DNA of 50,897 bases from an uncultured Porphyromonadaceae bacterium (GCA_900548875.1 URMA01000012.1:1-50897), one strand, 5' to 3'; numbered from the stretch's first letter, positions 24,075 to 34,066 are shown. Notes: generated by a model from the sequence alone, not told the origin. Program-made: numbers and translations.

Positions 24075-25869
24075 AGCCAGGATTTTGTTTAAGGTTCGGA
24101 TTCTTGTTCAGTTCAGATTGCGGAAGCGGCCACAGGTAGAAATTGTCCTGCCAACGGCGTTCCGTGTCACGGACAAGCAGTTTGTGCTTGTATGCGTCAT
24201 AACTGCCAATGTCGTTCAGGTCATTTCGGTCAGAAATTTTGTAGTTGGGAATATCTTCTGCCGACATTCCTTCGAACTTGTATTCCGAATTTGGAGTGCC
24301 GTAGCTGGGTGCGGCATTTTCCAAATCACCGATTTTCCATCGTTTCATGTCTGCAAAGTGGAGGCCTTCCATTGCCAGTTCCACTTTGCGTTCACGTCTG
24401 ACAAGCTGGCGCATTTTCCATTGATCTCCCTTGCGGTCGGCCGAAACTTTCGGCATACCTGCTCTCTCGCGTACTTGGTCGATGGCATCGTATACGGTTT
24501 CGTCCATTTCGCCCAATTCTATTTTTGCTTCGGCATAGGTAAGCAATATTTCAGCGTAGCGCATGACAGCTATGTTGCTGGTAACATCACTGGTGTTCTC
24601 TACAAGCCCGCCGAGATACTTAAACCAGATGTATCCGCATCCGTTTTTTACGAAACTGGTCCAAGCATTGGCATCGGAGATGTCAGGATTTATTATCTTA
24701 ATCCAACGCTTGTTGGATTCACGGTATATTTTTGTCTGTCCTGCGTAGGCTTCCAATATGGTTTTGCATTCACCGTCGACAGATGAGTACCATGATAGGG
24801 TATCTCCGTGCATTTTCAGCGTGGAAGAAAAACGCGGGTCTCGGTTTTCCCACGGCTTTTGCGGGTTGTAGAGCGGAGACTCGTCGATGCGCTTTCCGTC
24901 GATACATTCGTAAGTGTCGGCTAAAATACCGGTCGGGTGCTGTCCTGTTTGGGCAAACATGCGCGGACCGTTGCCCAACGCTACCCAATGGTATTTGAAA
25001 GTGTTATTTACGATTTGACTTGAATACATAAGTTCCCAAATGAGTTCGCTGCGAGCATCTTCCTTTTGTTGGCCGTTCTTGGTAAACAGATCATCAAAGT
25101 TCTCAGCAAGTCGGCGGCCTCCTTTGGAGATTACCTCATAAGCGGCATCTGCTGCCATCCGGTAGTATTTGTCGTTGTCGCTGTCGGCTATTCCTGCTGT
25201 GAAAATGGCAATTCTTGCTTCCAGTCCGTAGGCGCAGGAACGGTCCAGACGGCCTCTTACATCGCTGGTCCACGGCAATACGTCGCTTTTTGCAATTTCA
25301 TCCAGTTCATTGAGCAGATAGTCAAGAATCTCCATGCGAGGAGTGCGTGATGCCTTGAAATCGTCCACCGTTACGGGTTCCGTAAAGAACGGAACATCGC
25401 CATAAGCAACGACGAGGTTGTAGTAGGCAAAGGCACGCAGTATCTTTGCTTCGTCGAAATAGCGGTGAGCATCTTCGCTCATGTTGTCAATGTTGTTTTT
25501 GGCATCGTGCAATACGGCATTGGCACGTGATATCAGTTTGTAGTTTGCAGTCCAATAGGTGCCGGTATTGTCCTGGTCGGAAGTCATGCCACCTCCGGCT
25601 CCGATGGTGGTGTTTTGGGCACGTTCGGCACTCAGTCCGGTGAAGTTGTCCATCGTGACGACTGCCGGCCGGTGAAGTGCATTGGTGAGAGCTCCTTCCA
25701 TGTAGGAATAGCTGTAGACACCTATCACGCCTTGTCGGATTCCGGCTTCTGTCTGGTAGATTCCGGAACTGTCGTAGGACGGTGATTTCGTGTCAAGAAA
25801 GTCGGAACAGGATGTTGTAAACAGTATTCCGATACTCAGTAAGGCTGTATATAAATTGTGGAATTTCAT
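24064..25869 (-). CDS. susD: SusD/RagB-family glycan-binding lipoprotein
   Basis: 601 residues. Lipobox TTSCS with Cys21; typical SusD N-terminus (CSDFLDTKSP). Helical repeats follow, with AKILRAFAYYNLVVAYGDVP, then RMEILDYLLNELDEIA and, near the C-terminus, MRYAEILLTYAEAKIELG and NFYLWPLPQSELNKNPNLKQ. It binds oligosaccharides at the cell surface and forms the lid of the SusC transporter. It is placed 14 bp after the SusC gene. Confidence 0.97.
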   Translation of the reverse strand: MKFHNLYTALLSIGILFTTSCSDFLDTKSPSYDSSGIYQTEAGIRQGVIGVYSYSYMEGALTNALHRPAVVTMDNFTGLSAERAQNTTIGAGGGMTSDQDNTGTYWTANYKLISRANAVLHDAKNNIDNMSEDAHRYFDEAKILRAFAYYNLVVAYGDVPFFTEPVTVDDFKASRTPRMEILDYLLNELDEIAKSDVLPWTSDVRGRLDRSCAYGLEARIAIFTAGIADSDNDKYYRMAADAAYEVISKGGRRLAENFDDLFTKNGQQKEDARSELIWELMYSSQIVNNTFKYHWVALGNGPRMFAQTGQHPTGILADTYECIDGKRIDESPLYNPQKPWENRDPRFSSTLKMHGDTLSWYSSVDGECKTILEAYAGQTKIYRESNKRWIKIINPDISDANAWTSFVKNGCGYIWFKYLGGLVENTSDVTSNIAVMRYAEILLTYAEAKIELGEMDETVYDAIDQVRERAGMPKVSADRKGDQWKMRQLVRRERKVELAMEGLHFADMKRWKIGDLENAAPSYGTPNSEYKFEGMSAEDIPNYKISDRNDLNDIGSYDAYKHKLLVRDTERRWQDNFYLWPLPQSELNKNPNLKQNPGYAE

Positions 25870-25883
25870 AGCTGCAATTTGTT

Positions 25884-28800
25884 TTAAAATTCAATGTTAG
25901 CGCCGAAACTAAATGTTTTCATTACAGGGTAGAAGGATGAACCGGCTCCTGACTCAGGATCGTAACCTTTATATCCGTCGCAGAATGTCAGCAGATTCTG
26001 ACAGCTGAAATATAGCCGCAGGTTGCTGATTTGTGCTTTTTGTGTTACATCTTTAGGAATGGTATAGCCCAAAGTCAGATTCTTCAATCGTACATAGGCT
26101 CCATTTTTAATCCAGAATGAGGAAATAATGTTGTTCATGTTCGTAGAACCGTTGTCGACAAGCAGTAGTGGATATTCGGCATCGCGGTTGGTTTCGCTCC
26201 AGGTGTCGAGCTGGCTCTTGTACATTGTACTGTTTTGTACCAATGGACGTACGCCCGGACCGGAATAGTACAAGTCGCGTTTCCCGACTCCTTGGAAATA
26301 CACCGTGAGGTCAAATCCTTTCCAGGCACCGTTAAGGTTCAAACTGAATTCATAGCGGGGTGTCGGATTGCCCAGAACAACGCGGTCGTTGGAATTGATG
26401 ACATTGTCGTTGTTTACATCTTTATAGCGGATAAAACCGGGTTTAATGACGCTCTTGTCGCCTCCGTATACGCAAACGGCATCGTCGATTTCCTGTTGGC
26501 TTTGGAAGTAGCCGTCGGCCACATATCCATAGTATGACCCGATGGCTTCGCCTTCACGGGTAATAGTGGTTCCGACATATTCGTTACCGTAAAGGTTCGT
26601 CACCGTATTTTTTACGTCGGAGATGTTGGCTTGAATTCCGTAGGAGAATTCTCCTATGCGGTCGTTCCAGCCAATGGACAGTTCCCAACCGTTGTTACGC
26701 ATCGAACCGGCATTTTGCCAGGGTGCTGTCATGCCGGCGTAGGCCGGAGCCGGGAATTGTTGCAGCATGTCGGAAATATAGCGGATGTAGTAGTCGGCTG
26801 TGACAGTCAGTCGCGAATTAAGCATGGCGTAGTCCAGACCTACGTCAAATTGCCGGGATTTTTCCCATGTAATCATTTCGTTTGCCAGTGCCGATTGCTC
26901 GATACCCGCTACCAGAACACCGTCAAAGTAGTAGTTGGCCGTACCGCCGCTGGTATTGACGGCTGCTGCATACGGATAGTAGCTTCCGATGGACTGGTTA
27001 CCCATTGTTCCGTAGGAAACACGGAGCTTCAAGTTGTCGACAGTTTGACGCAAGGGCTGGAAAAAGGCCTCTTCCGAAATGCGCCATCCAGCAGAAACAG
27101 AAGGGAAGAATCCCCAGCGGTTTCCGGCCTTGAAGCGTGACGTTCCGTCGTAGCGGCCGCTGGCTTCAAACAGATAGCGGCTTGCATAGGAATAGTTGAC
27201 ACGGAACACGTATGACATTTGTGCGAGTTCGCTTCGGTTGGATGAGTTGCCCGACGTTGTCGCATCTCCGTGTGCAATATCGGTATACCCGTCGTATTCG
27301 TAGTTGGAACGGCTCGCGGTCAGGTATTCATAGTCCATTTTTTCTGTCTGAAAAACGCCAAGAACCTTGAAATAGTGTTGCTTGAGTGTTTTTTCATACG
27401 AAGCTTGTGCCGTAAACTGCTTATTGATGGTCTTGCTTCGTTCCTCTGCTCTTTTCCCTTTCTGCGCTGTCGCTGGATATGTCATCATGAAACGTCCACC
27501 TTCGTAGGTGTCATACGGGTTGACGAATGAAGAACCGTAGGAATTGAGCATTTTTTGAGTATAGTCAATATGTAGGTTAAGCCCTTCGAGCGGATTGGCG
27601 TCGAGATATCCTCTTAATGTCAGTTCCGGGGCATTGTCTACGCGCTGTCCGCCGTCGTTAATGATGGCAATCGGGTTGTATCCTGTCTTTCCGTATCCGT
27701 ATGTTCCGTCGTTGTTTATGCCGGAAGCTATCGGAATCATGGTCATGGCATTTCCGATGATGGATGCGGCTGCATCCTGGCTTGGACGACGGGCTGTTGT
27801 TTCGCGATAGTGTGCGTCAATACCGAGTTTCAACCAGGGACGCAGGTTCATGTCGCTGTTCAACCGCAAGGTGGTGCGGTTGAATGTGTTGTTTTCAATA
27901 ATACCGTCCTGCCAGAAATAGCCTGCATTGGCAAAAATCTTGATGAAATCGGAACCTCCGCTGACACTGACAGAGTGGCTGTGCTGCATGGCGTTGTCTT
28001 TGAGTACAAGGTCCATCCAGTCGGTATCGTAGTAGTTGTAATTGTCCACTTCTCCGTTCCGGTAAATGTCAATGATGTTTGACGGATAGATTTCTTCCTG
28101 TCCGTTGTTTTTGTATGCCTTGTTCATTTGTTCCATGTATTCCACGGCACCTAACGGTTCCGGCAGGTTGGTCGGCTGTGAGATGCCGACATATCCGTCA
28201 TAACGGATTTTTAATTTCCCCTTGTCTCCACGTTTGGTCGTGATCAGGATGACGCCGTTTGAGGCTCTTGAACCGTAGATGGAAGCGGATGCTGCATCTT
28301 TAAGTACGGAGATTGATTCAACGGTGCTGGGGTCAATGCGGTTCATGTCGCCTTCAATTCCGTCAATCAAGATAAGTGGCGATGTGGAGGAATTGAGAGA
28401 GCCTTTTCCTCGGATGGTGATAGAAGCGTTGTCGGCTCCCGGCTGACCTGATGATTGAACGGCAGTCAGACCAGTGACGACTCCTTGCAGGGCATTGGAA
28501 ATATTGGATAGGCTTCGTTTGGTCAGTTCCGAACCGTCGATGCTCTGTACGGCTCCCGTCAGGTTTATTTTCCGTTGGGTACCGTAACCGACAACGACAA
28601 CATCGTTGAGCACGGTCGACGATGTTTGCAGAGTTACGTTGGTCGTTCCGGCCTTGCTGACTTTTACTTTCTTCGTTTCCATTCCTATATAGGAGAAAGT
28701 CAGCGTTGACGGAGCTGAAAGAGATACGGAATAATTGCCGTTGGCGTCGGTGACTCCAATGGCCTTTCCGTTGTTCATGACCGAAACGCCGATAAGCGGT

Positions 28801-28922
28801 TCGTCATTCTCATCGACAACAGTTCCCTTGACGGTCAATGCCTGGCTGTATGCCGTGCCTGTGCCAAGGACAATCGCTGCCAACAACAGCGCTTTTTTCA
28901 GAGTGTGTCCAATGTGTTTCAT
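25884..28922 (-). CDS. susC: SusC/RagA-family TonB-dependent outer-membrane transporter
   Basis: 1012 residues with a signal peptide (1-26). A carboxypeptidase-D-like regulatory domain (residues ~28-110: VKGTVVDENDEPLIGVSVMN) is followed by a TonB-box/plug region (VVVVGYGTQRKINLTGAV, IDGSELTKRSLSNISNALQG, VLKDAASASIYGSRASNGVI). A 22-strand-type barrel ends in FGANIEF. It imports the glycan fragments held by SusD, driven by TonB. The gene follows the ROK regulator after 35 bp, and the operon probably starts at the promoter near 30192-30224. Confidence 0.98.
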   Translation of the reverse strand: MKHIGHTLKKALLLAAIVLGTGTAYSQALTVKGTVVDENDEPLIGVSVMNNGKAIGVTDANGNYSVSLSAPSTLTFSYIGMETKKVKVSKAGTTNVTLQTSSTVLNDVVVVGYGTQRKINLTGAVQSIDGSELTKRSLSNISNALQGVVTGLTAVQSSGQPGADNASITIRGKGSLNSSTSPLILIDGIEGDMNRIDPSTVESISVLKDAASASIYGSRASNGVILITTKRGDKGKLKIRYDGYVGISQPTNLPEPLGAVEYMEQMNKAYKNNGQEEIYPSNIIDIYRNGEVDNYNYYDTDWMDLVLKDNAMQHSHSVSVSGGSDFIKIFANAGYFWQDGIIENNTFNRTTLRLNSDMNLRPWLKLGIDAHYRETTARRPSQDAAASIIGNAMTMIPIASGINNDGTYGYGKTGYNPIAIINDGGQRVDNAPELTLRGYLDANPLEGLNLHIDYTQKMLNSYGSSFVNPYDTYEGGRFMMTYPATAQKGKRAEERSKTINKQFTAQASYEKTLKQHYFKVLGVFQTEKMDYEYLTASRSNYEYDGYTDIAHGDATTSGNSSNRSELAQMSYVFRVNYSYASRYLFEASGRYDGTSRFKAGNRWGFFPSVSAGWRISEEAFFQPLRQTVDNLKLRVSYGTMGNQSIGSYYPYAAAVNTSGGTANYYFDGVLVAGIEQSALANEMITWEKSRQFDVGLDYAMLNSRLTVTADYYIRYISDMLQQFPAPAYAGMTAPWQNAGSMRNNGWELSIGWNDRIGEFSYGIQANISDVKNTVTNLYGNEYVGTTITREGEAIGSYYGYVADGYFQSQQEIDDAVCVYGGDKSVIKPGFIRYKDVNNDNVINSNDRVVLGNPTPRYEFSLNLNGAWKGFDLTVYFQGVGKRDLYYSGPGVRPLVQNSTMYKSQLDTWSETNRDAEYPLLLVDNGSTNMNNIISSFWIKNGAYVRLKNLTLGYTIPKDVTQKAQISNLRLYFSCQNLLTFCDGYKGYDPESGAGSSFYPVMKTFSFGANIEF

Positions 28923-28957
28923 CTTATAATGGTTAAGGTGTTTATGTTTCGTTTGTG

Positions 28958-30169
28958 TTAAGCTTGTTCCTCAAAGGCTTTGTTTCTTGCTATCGAGCAC
29001 GCTCCCAAGAGCCCAACCTGGTCGCCCAGTTCGGAAAGTACGATTTTCGTGTCTTCGTTTACTAAGTTGAGGGAATAGCGTTTGACCCATGTGCGGATAG
29101 GCTGTAGCAGGTAATCGCCCGTAGTTGAAAGGGCTCCGCCGATGACTACTTTCTCGGGATTGAAAATGTTGATAAGTCCAGCCAGCCATCGTCCGAGCAT
29201 TTGCCCGATTTCCGCTACAAGCTCTATGCAGAGCAGGTCTTCGCGTTCGACAGCTTCAATGATGTCGTTCAGCGACAGATTGCCGGTTTGGGCGTACTGC
29301 TTTGCGAGTACGGAGTTCTCCCCGGCTTTCAGGCGTTCGATGAGTTTGCGGTGCAGGGCGCTGCCCGAAGCTTCCGTTTCAAGACAGCCTTTTTTCCCGC
29401 AGTGGCACATCACTTCATTGTCGCAGACAACCATGTGCCCGAATTCGCCGGCAAATCCGGATTTGCCGTAATATATTTTTTTGTCGAGAATCATGCCGAT
29501 GCCCAATCCCCAACTTACATTGACGAATATGACGTTGCTCTCACCGTTGCAGTTTCCGTAGATGTATTCGCCGAGAGTCATGGCGCGGGTGTCGTTTTCA
29601 ATGCAGGTCCTGATGCCTGTCTTTTGGGTAAGAACTTCGGCCAGTGAGCGCTCTTCAAAATTGAATCGGCTGTAGCTGTGCCCTGATTTTGGATTGACGC
29701 GGCCTGAAATGTTAAGATTCATGTTAAATACTTTCTGCGCGTCAATGTTGTGTGTGGCAATGAAATTGGTAATGATGTGACAGAGGCGGTCGAGTCCCTC
29801 CGGTGTGTTTTCGAAGTCGTAAGGGATATCGGTTTGCTTGTCGATGAGTTCGCCGCAGAAATTGATGACACCTATACTTATGGCGTTGTTCTTGATGTCG
29901 ACGCCAATGAACGTGCAGGCATTCGGATTCAGCCCCGTTACTGTCGGGTGGCGGCCTCCGTTTGTTTCGAGTTTGCCTTTCTTTTGTATGATGCCGTCGG
30001 CAGTCAGCTCCTTCACGAATTTAGATACAGTCGGTATACTCAGGTTGAGTGCCCGGGCTAAATCCGTATCGGTCGAGTGGCCGTTTTTCATATATAAGGA
30101 AATGATGCGTCGTTTAATGTTCGCACTTTTTGTTCCTTTTTCGAGCTCTGCCAGTAATGATGCTATCAT
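28958..30169 (-). CDS. ROK-family transcriptional regulator (NagC/XylR type)
   Basis: 403 residues. The N-terminal winged helix (about 12-75: DLARALNLSIPTVSKFVKEL) is followed by a ROK sugar-kinase-like domain. The ROK signature is present: GEFGHMVV and the zinc-binding CHCGKKGCLE. It probably represses or activates the PUL in response to a sugar such as GlcNAc or ManNAc (NagC-like); the effector is inferred. It is the first gene of the minus-strand PUL operon, divergent from the DUF4434-MFS-epimerase operon, and so placed to control both from the 162-bp intergenic region. Confidence 0.93.
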   Translation of the reverse strand: MIASLLAELEKGTKSANIKRRIISLYMKNGHSTDTDLARALNLSIPTVSKFVKELTADGIIQKKGKLETNGGRHPTVTGLNPNACTFIGVDIKNNAISIGVINFCGELIDKQTDIPYDFENTPEGLDRLCHIITNFIATHNIDAQKVFNMNLNISGRVNPKSGHSYSRFNFEERSLAEVLTQKTGIRTCIENDTRAMTLGEYIYGNCNGESNVIFVNVSWGLGIGMILDKKIYYGKSGFAGEFGHMVVCDNEVMCHCGKKGCLETEASGSALHRKLIERLKAGENSVLAKQYAQTGNLSLNDIIEAVEREDLLCIELVAEIGQMLGRWLAGLINIFNPEKVVIGGALSTTGDYLLQPIRTWVKRYSLNLVNEDTKIVLSELGDQVGLLGACSIARNKAFEEQA

Positions 30170-30191
30170 AGCGTTTACGAATGATTTGCAA

Positions 30192-30224
30192 CAAAGTTAG
30201 AAAAAGAATTCTATATAATGCAAA
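30192..30224 (-). promoter_or_regulatory. Bacteroides-type promoter of the ROK-susCD operon
   Basis: On the minus strand: -33 TTTG at 30224-30221, 21-bp spacer, -7 TAACTTTG at 30199-30192 (perfect TAnnTTTG). Transcription would start near 30185, 16 nt before the ROK ATG. For the divergent operon only a weaker -7 (TAATTTTA, around 30290-30300) is seen. The region is A+T-rich with possible room for operators. Confidence 0.8.
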
Positions 30225-30331
30225 TTTTTTAAGAAAAACTTTTTAGTTAATAAATTATTTTCAAAATGTTGGTAGTTTGAGAATTTATTTTTAATTTTAC
30301 ACTGTTTTTCTATTACAATAATTATAATGCT

Positions 30332-31405
30332 ATGACAAACAGGCGCGATTTCTTAAAAAAAACAGCATTGATGAGTGTGGCGGGAGCTGCTATGTTTGAT
30401 CTTGCGGCATCGGAGTCGGTCGGTGATGCGGAATTGGCCGGCAATAAGCTGATAGTGCCAAAAGGCAATGCTTTGAAAATAACCGGGACATTCCTGGATG
30501 AAATATCACACGATATCCCTCATCAGAATTGGGGGGAACGGGAATGGGACGCTGATTTCCGCTACATGAAGTCGATAGGAATCGACACCGTCATTATGAT
30601 TCGTTGCGGATACCGTAAGTTTATCACATATCCTTCTGAATATTTGATGAAGAATGGCTGCTATAAACCTTCAGTCGATTTGCTGGACATGTTCCTTCGG
30701 CTTGCCGACCGTTATGGAATGAAGTTCTATTTCGGACTCTATGATTCCGGCAAGTATTGGGATACGGGCGACATGACTTGGGAGATTGAACATAACCGGT
30801 TTGTTGTAGATGAAGTGTGGAAAAATTATGGCTCCCGATATAAAAGTTTCGGAGGCTGGTATATAAGTACGGAAATATCAAGAAAGACAAAGGGTGCCAT
30901 CGATGCCTTTCATACGCTTGGAAAGCAGTGCAAGGATGTTTCCAATGGGCTTCCGACCTTTATTTCCCCTTGGATAGACGGAAAAAAGGCCGTCATGGCG
31001 GCAAGTTCCGAAATTTCAAAAGCGAACGCAGTGACCGTGCAGGAACATGAACGTGAGTGGAATGAGATTTTTTCAGGGATTCATGACGTGGTAGATGCAT
31101 GTGCTTTTCAGGACGGACATATTGATTATGACGAACTGGATGCGTTTTTTGAGGTAAACAAGCGTCTTGCCGACCGCTATGGAATGAAGTGCTGGACGAA
31201 TGCTGAAACTTTTGACCGCGATATGCCAATTAAATTCTTCCCGATTAAGTTCGACAAGTTGCGGTTAAAGCTGGAGGCTGCAAAAAGGGCGGGTTATGAC
31301 AAGGCGATTACTTTTGAGTTTTCTCATTTCATGAGTCCGCAGTCGGCCTATCTTCAGGCAGGGCATTTGTTTGACCGTTACAAGGAATATTTTAACATGA
31401 AATAA
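30332..31405 (+). CDS. Tat-exported DUF4434-like protein (candidate glycoside hydrolase)
   Basis: 357 residues. Twin-arginine signal NRRDFLKK at residues 3-10 followed by a short hydrophobic stretch. The mature part resembles DUF4434, a TIM-barrel GH-like family: ITGTFLDEISHDIPHQNW, then MKSIGIDTVIMIRCGY, KFYFGLYDSGKYW, GGWYISTEIS and FEFSHFMSP. Acidic residues in YISTEIS and ITFEFSHF are candidate catalytic groups. The Tat signal implies export in a folded state. It is the first gene of the plus-strand PUL operon, 2 bp before the transporter. Confidence 0.85.
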   Translation: MTNRRDFLKKTALMSVAGAAMFDLAASESVGDAELAGNKLIVPKGNALKITGTFLDEISHDIPHQNWGEREWDADFRYMKSIGIDTVIMIRCGYRKFITYPSEYLMKNGCYKPSVDLLDMFLRLADRYGMKFYFGLYDSGKYWDTGDMTWEIEHNRFVVDEVWKNYGSRYKSFGGWYISTEISRKTKGAIDAFHTLGKQCKDVSNGLPTFISPWIDGKKAVMAASSEISKANAVTVQEHEREWNEIFSGIHDVVDACAFQDGHIDYDELDAFFEVNKRLADRYGMKCWTNAETFDRDMPIKFFPIKFDKLRLKLEAAKRAGYDKAITFEFSHFMSPQSAYLQAGHLFDRYKEYFNMK

Positions 31406-31407
31406 AT

Positions 31408-32814
31408 ATGAAAACTGCTTGTAATTTCAGTTATCTGCTGATTCTTTCTGTGATTGCTGCTTTGGGAGGTTTCCTGTTTGGCTATGATGAAGCAGTGATT
31501 TCCGGAACGATTAGTGATGTTTCCACACAGTTTCATTTGGACGATTTTATGGTCGGTTGGTTTGTCGGAAGCGCATTGCTCGGTGCGATAGTGGGAGTGT
31601 TGTGTGCCGGTAAGTTGAGCGATTGTATGGGGCGGAAACGGGCCATGCTGATTTCTGCTGTGCTGTTTTGCATTTCAATGATAGGCTGTGCTTTCAGCGG
31701 CGATTTCGTTGAACTTGTCGTGTTCCGTATTGTCGGTGGAATGGGTATAGGCGTGGCGTCGATTGTCTGTCCTCTTTATATTTCTGAAATTTCAGTGCCT
31801 CAACACAGGGGATTGCTGGTGTCATTCTATCAGTTGGCCATTACGGTCGGTATTGTTGCCGCTTATCTGGTGAATGACCGTTTGTTGGCTTATTCCCATG
31901 GCGGCTGTGAACTGTCGGGCTGGCTTGGACTGATTTTCGTGTCTGAAGTCTGGCGTGGTATGCTTGGAATGGGGATTGTGCCGTCGCTGCTGTTTCTTGG
32001 ATTGGTGATGTTTGTTCCGGAAAGTCCGCGGTGGCTGGTTTCAAGAGGAAGGGAAAATCAGGCTTTGGCCATTTTTCGGAAAATCTATAATTCTGACGAA
32101 CAGGCTGAAAGTCAGGTAAAGGCAACGCATGCGGTTTGTTTGAATGAAAAGCGGTCGGATTTTTCGTCACTTTTCAAGCCGGGCATTTTTAAGGCGCTGA
32201 TGATAGGCGTGTCAATTGCCATGTTAGGACAGTTTATGGGAGTGAATGCCGTGCTTTACTATGGACCGGAAATATTCAAGGATGCCGGTTTGGATAGCGG
32301 TGATGCGTTGTTCTATCAGGTTCTTGTCGGCGTGGCCAATATGTTGACCACTGTGGCTGCCATGTTTATTATTGATAAGGTCGGTCGTAAGAAACTGATA
32401 TATTGGGGCGTCAGCGGAATGATTGTTTCGTTGCTGCTGATTGCCTTCTATTTTGTTTATGGTGCAAAGTTGGAAATTTCTCCCGTCTTGCTGTTAGTGT
32501 TCTTTATGGCATATATCATTTGCTGTGCAGGCTCGATCTGTGCGGTAGTTTGGGTGCTGTTGAGCGAAATCTATCCGACGAGGGTGCGGGGTTTGGCAAT
32601 GTCGGTTGCCGGATTTGCATTGTGGGTAGGCACATTCCTTGTCGGACAGCTGACTCCCGTTTTGTTGGCATCGATTACACCGGCCGGCACATTCTTGCTG
32701 TTTGCCGTAATGTGCGTGCCGTATATGCTGATAATGCGGTTTCTTGTCCCTGAAACTACGGGATTGAGTTTGGAAGAAATTGAAACTTTATGGATGAAAA
32801 AGAAGAATAAATAA
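31408..32814 (+). CDS. MFS sugar:proton symporter (sugar porter family)
   Basis: 468 residues with ~12 membrane helices. Sugar-porter motifs are visible: GGFLFGYDEAVISG near residue 20, DCMGRKRAM after helix 2, PESPRWLVSRGR at ~215, and PETTGLSLEEIE near the C-terminus, with QFMGVNAVLYYGPEIF at ~275. This is the XylE/GalP-like family of cytoplasmic-membrane monosaccharide importers. Given its neighbours the substrate may be an N-acetylhexosamine or a hexose freed in the periplasm. It sits between the DUF4434 and epimerase genes with gaps of 2 and 9 bp. Confidence 0.96.
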   Translation: MKTACNFSYLLILSVIAALGGFLFGYDEAVISGTISDVSTQFHLDDFMVGWFVGSALLGAIVGVLCAGKLSDCMGRKRAMLISAVLFCISMIGCAFSGDFVELVVFRIVGGMGIGVASIVCPLYISEISVPQHRGLLVSFYQLAITVGIVAAYLVNDRLLAYSHGGCELSGWLGLIFVSEVWRGMLGMGIVPSLLFLGLVMFVPESPRWLVSRGRENQALAIFRKIYNSDEQAESQVKATHAVCLNEKRSDFSSLFKPGIFKALMIGVSIAMLGQFMGVNAVLYYGPEIFKDAGLDSGDALFYQVLVGVANMLTTVAAMFIIDKVGRKKLIYWGVSGMIVSLLLIAFYFVYGAKLEISPVLLLVFFMAYIICCAGSICAVVWVLLSEIYPTRVRGLAMSVAGFALWVGTFLVGQLTPVLLASITPAGTFLLFAVMCVPYMLIMRFLVPETTGLSLEEIETLWMKKKNK

Positions 32815-32823
32815 TCAAATATA

Positions 32824-34002
32824 ATGGAAAATATAGCAAAAAAACTTGCCGGACAATATCGTGATGAATTGATGAACCACATATTGCCATTTTGGTTGGA
32901 AAAATCGCAGGATAAAGAGTACGGTGGCTATTTTACATGTCTGGACCGTTATGGAAACGTGTATGACACGGATAAGTTCGTTTGGCTGCAAGGCCGTCAG
33001 GTTTGGTTGTTTTCAATGCTTTACAATAAAGTTGAAAAACGGCAGGAATGGCTGGACTGCGCAAGGCAGGGTGGCGAATTCCTGAAAAAGTATGGTCATG
33101 ACGGAAATTATAACTGGTATTTTTCGTTGACTCGCGACGGTCGGCCGCTGATTGACCCTTATAATATATTTTCATACACGTTTGCAACGATTGCCTTTGG
33201 GCAGTTGAGCCTGGCAACCGGAAGTCAGGAGTATGCCGATATTGCCAAAAAGACGTTTGACATTGTTTTGTCGAAAGTGGACAATCCGAAAGGACGCTGG
33301 ACGAAGGAACACCCTGGAACACGCGATTTGAAGAACTTTGCTCTGCCAATGATTCTTTGCAATGTTGCACTGGAAATTGAGCATTTGATTGAACCCGACT
33401 ATTTGCAGAAGACAATTGACACGTGCCTGCATGAAGTTTTGGACGTGTTCTATCGTCCTGAATTGGGCATCGTGGTGGAAAATGTCACAACGGACAATTG
33501 TTTGTCAAACACATTTGCCGGCCGTCATTTGAATCCCGGCCATGCCATTGAAGCAATGTGGTTTTGTATGGACCTGGGTGAACGCCTCGGTCGGAAGGAT
33601 ATCATCGAGAAATCTGTCGACATTACGCTCAAGATGCTCAACTACGGTTGGGATAAGGAATTTGGTGGCATTTTCTATTTCATGGATCGCCTTGGTTGTC
33701 CTCCGTTGGAATTGGAATGGGACCAGAAACTATGGTGGGTGCATATTGAAACGCTTATTTCATTGTTGAAAGGCTATCGGTTGACAGGAAATAAAGAGTG
33801 TGCAAAATGGTTTGAAAAGGTACACGATTACGTTTGGACACATTTTAAAGATCCCGAAGCCGACGAATGGTTCGGATATCTGAACCGTCGGGGAGAAGTG
33901 TTGATTCCGTTGAAAGGCGGAAAATGGAAAGGCTGTTTCCACGTTCCCCGCGGATTGTACCAATGCTGGCAGACGCTCGAATCCATAGCCGCTGGGAAAT
34001 AG
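32824..34002 (+). CDS. AGE-family N-acylglucosamine 2-epimerase
   Basis: 392 residues, an (alpha/alpha)6-barrel enzyme. Landmarks: FVWLQGRQVWLFSMLYNKVE near 57-76, NPGHAIEAMWF with a probable catalytic His near 238, WWVHIE with a second His, and the C-terminal end WKGCFHVPRGLYQCWQTLE, which resembles the GlcNAc 2-epimerase (RnBP/NanE-type) branch rather than cellobiose 2-epimerases. It would interconvert GlcNAc and ManNAc, or another glucose/mannose-type pair, in the cytoplasm. It is the last gene of the plus-strand operon and is followed by a terminator at 34033-34066. Confidence 0.93.
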   Translation: MENIAKKLAGQYRDELMNHILPFWLEKSQDKEYGGYFTCLDRYGNVYDTDKFVWLQGRQVWLFSMLYNKVEKRQEWLDCARQGGEFLKKYGHDGNYNWYFSLTRDGRPLIDPYNIFSYTFATIAFGQLSLATGSQEYADIAKKTFDIVLSKVDNPKGRWTKEHPGTRDLKNFALPMILCNVALEIEHLIEPDYLQKTIDTCLHEVLDVFYRPELGIVVENVTTDNCLSNTFAGRHLNPGHAIEAMWFCMDLGERLGRKDIIEKSVDITLKMLNYGWDKEFGGIFYFMDRLGCPPLELEWDQKLWWVHIETLISLLKGYRLTGNKECAKWFEKVHDYVWTHFKDPEADEWFGYLNRRGEVLIPLKGGKWKGCFHVPRGLYQCWQTLESIAAGK

Positions 34003-34032
34003 GGGTAAATTCTCTTTGGAAATACATGTCAT

Positions 34033-34066
34033 ACGAGGCTGACTTCAAAATTGAAGCCGGCCTCGT
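34033..34066 (+). terminator. Intrinsic terminator after the epimerase gene
   Basis: ACGAGGC and GCCTCGT form the outer stem (34033-34039 with 34060-34066) and CTTC/GAAG the inner stem, separated by a small internal mismatch; a short T run follows. Confidence 0.75.
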
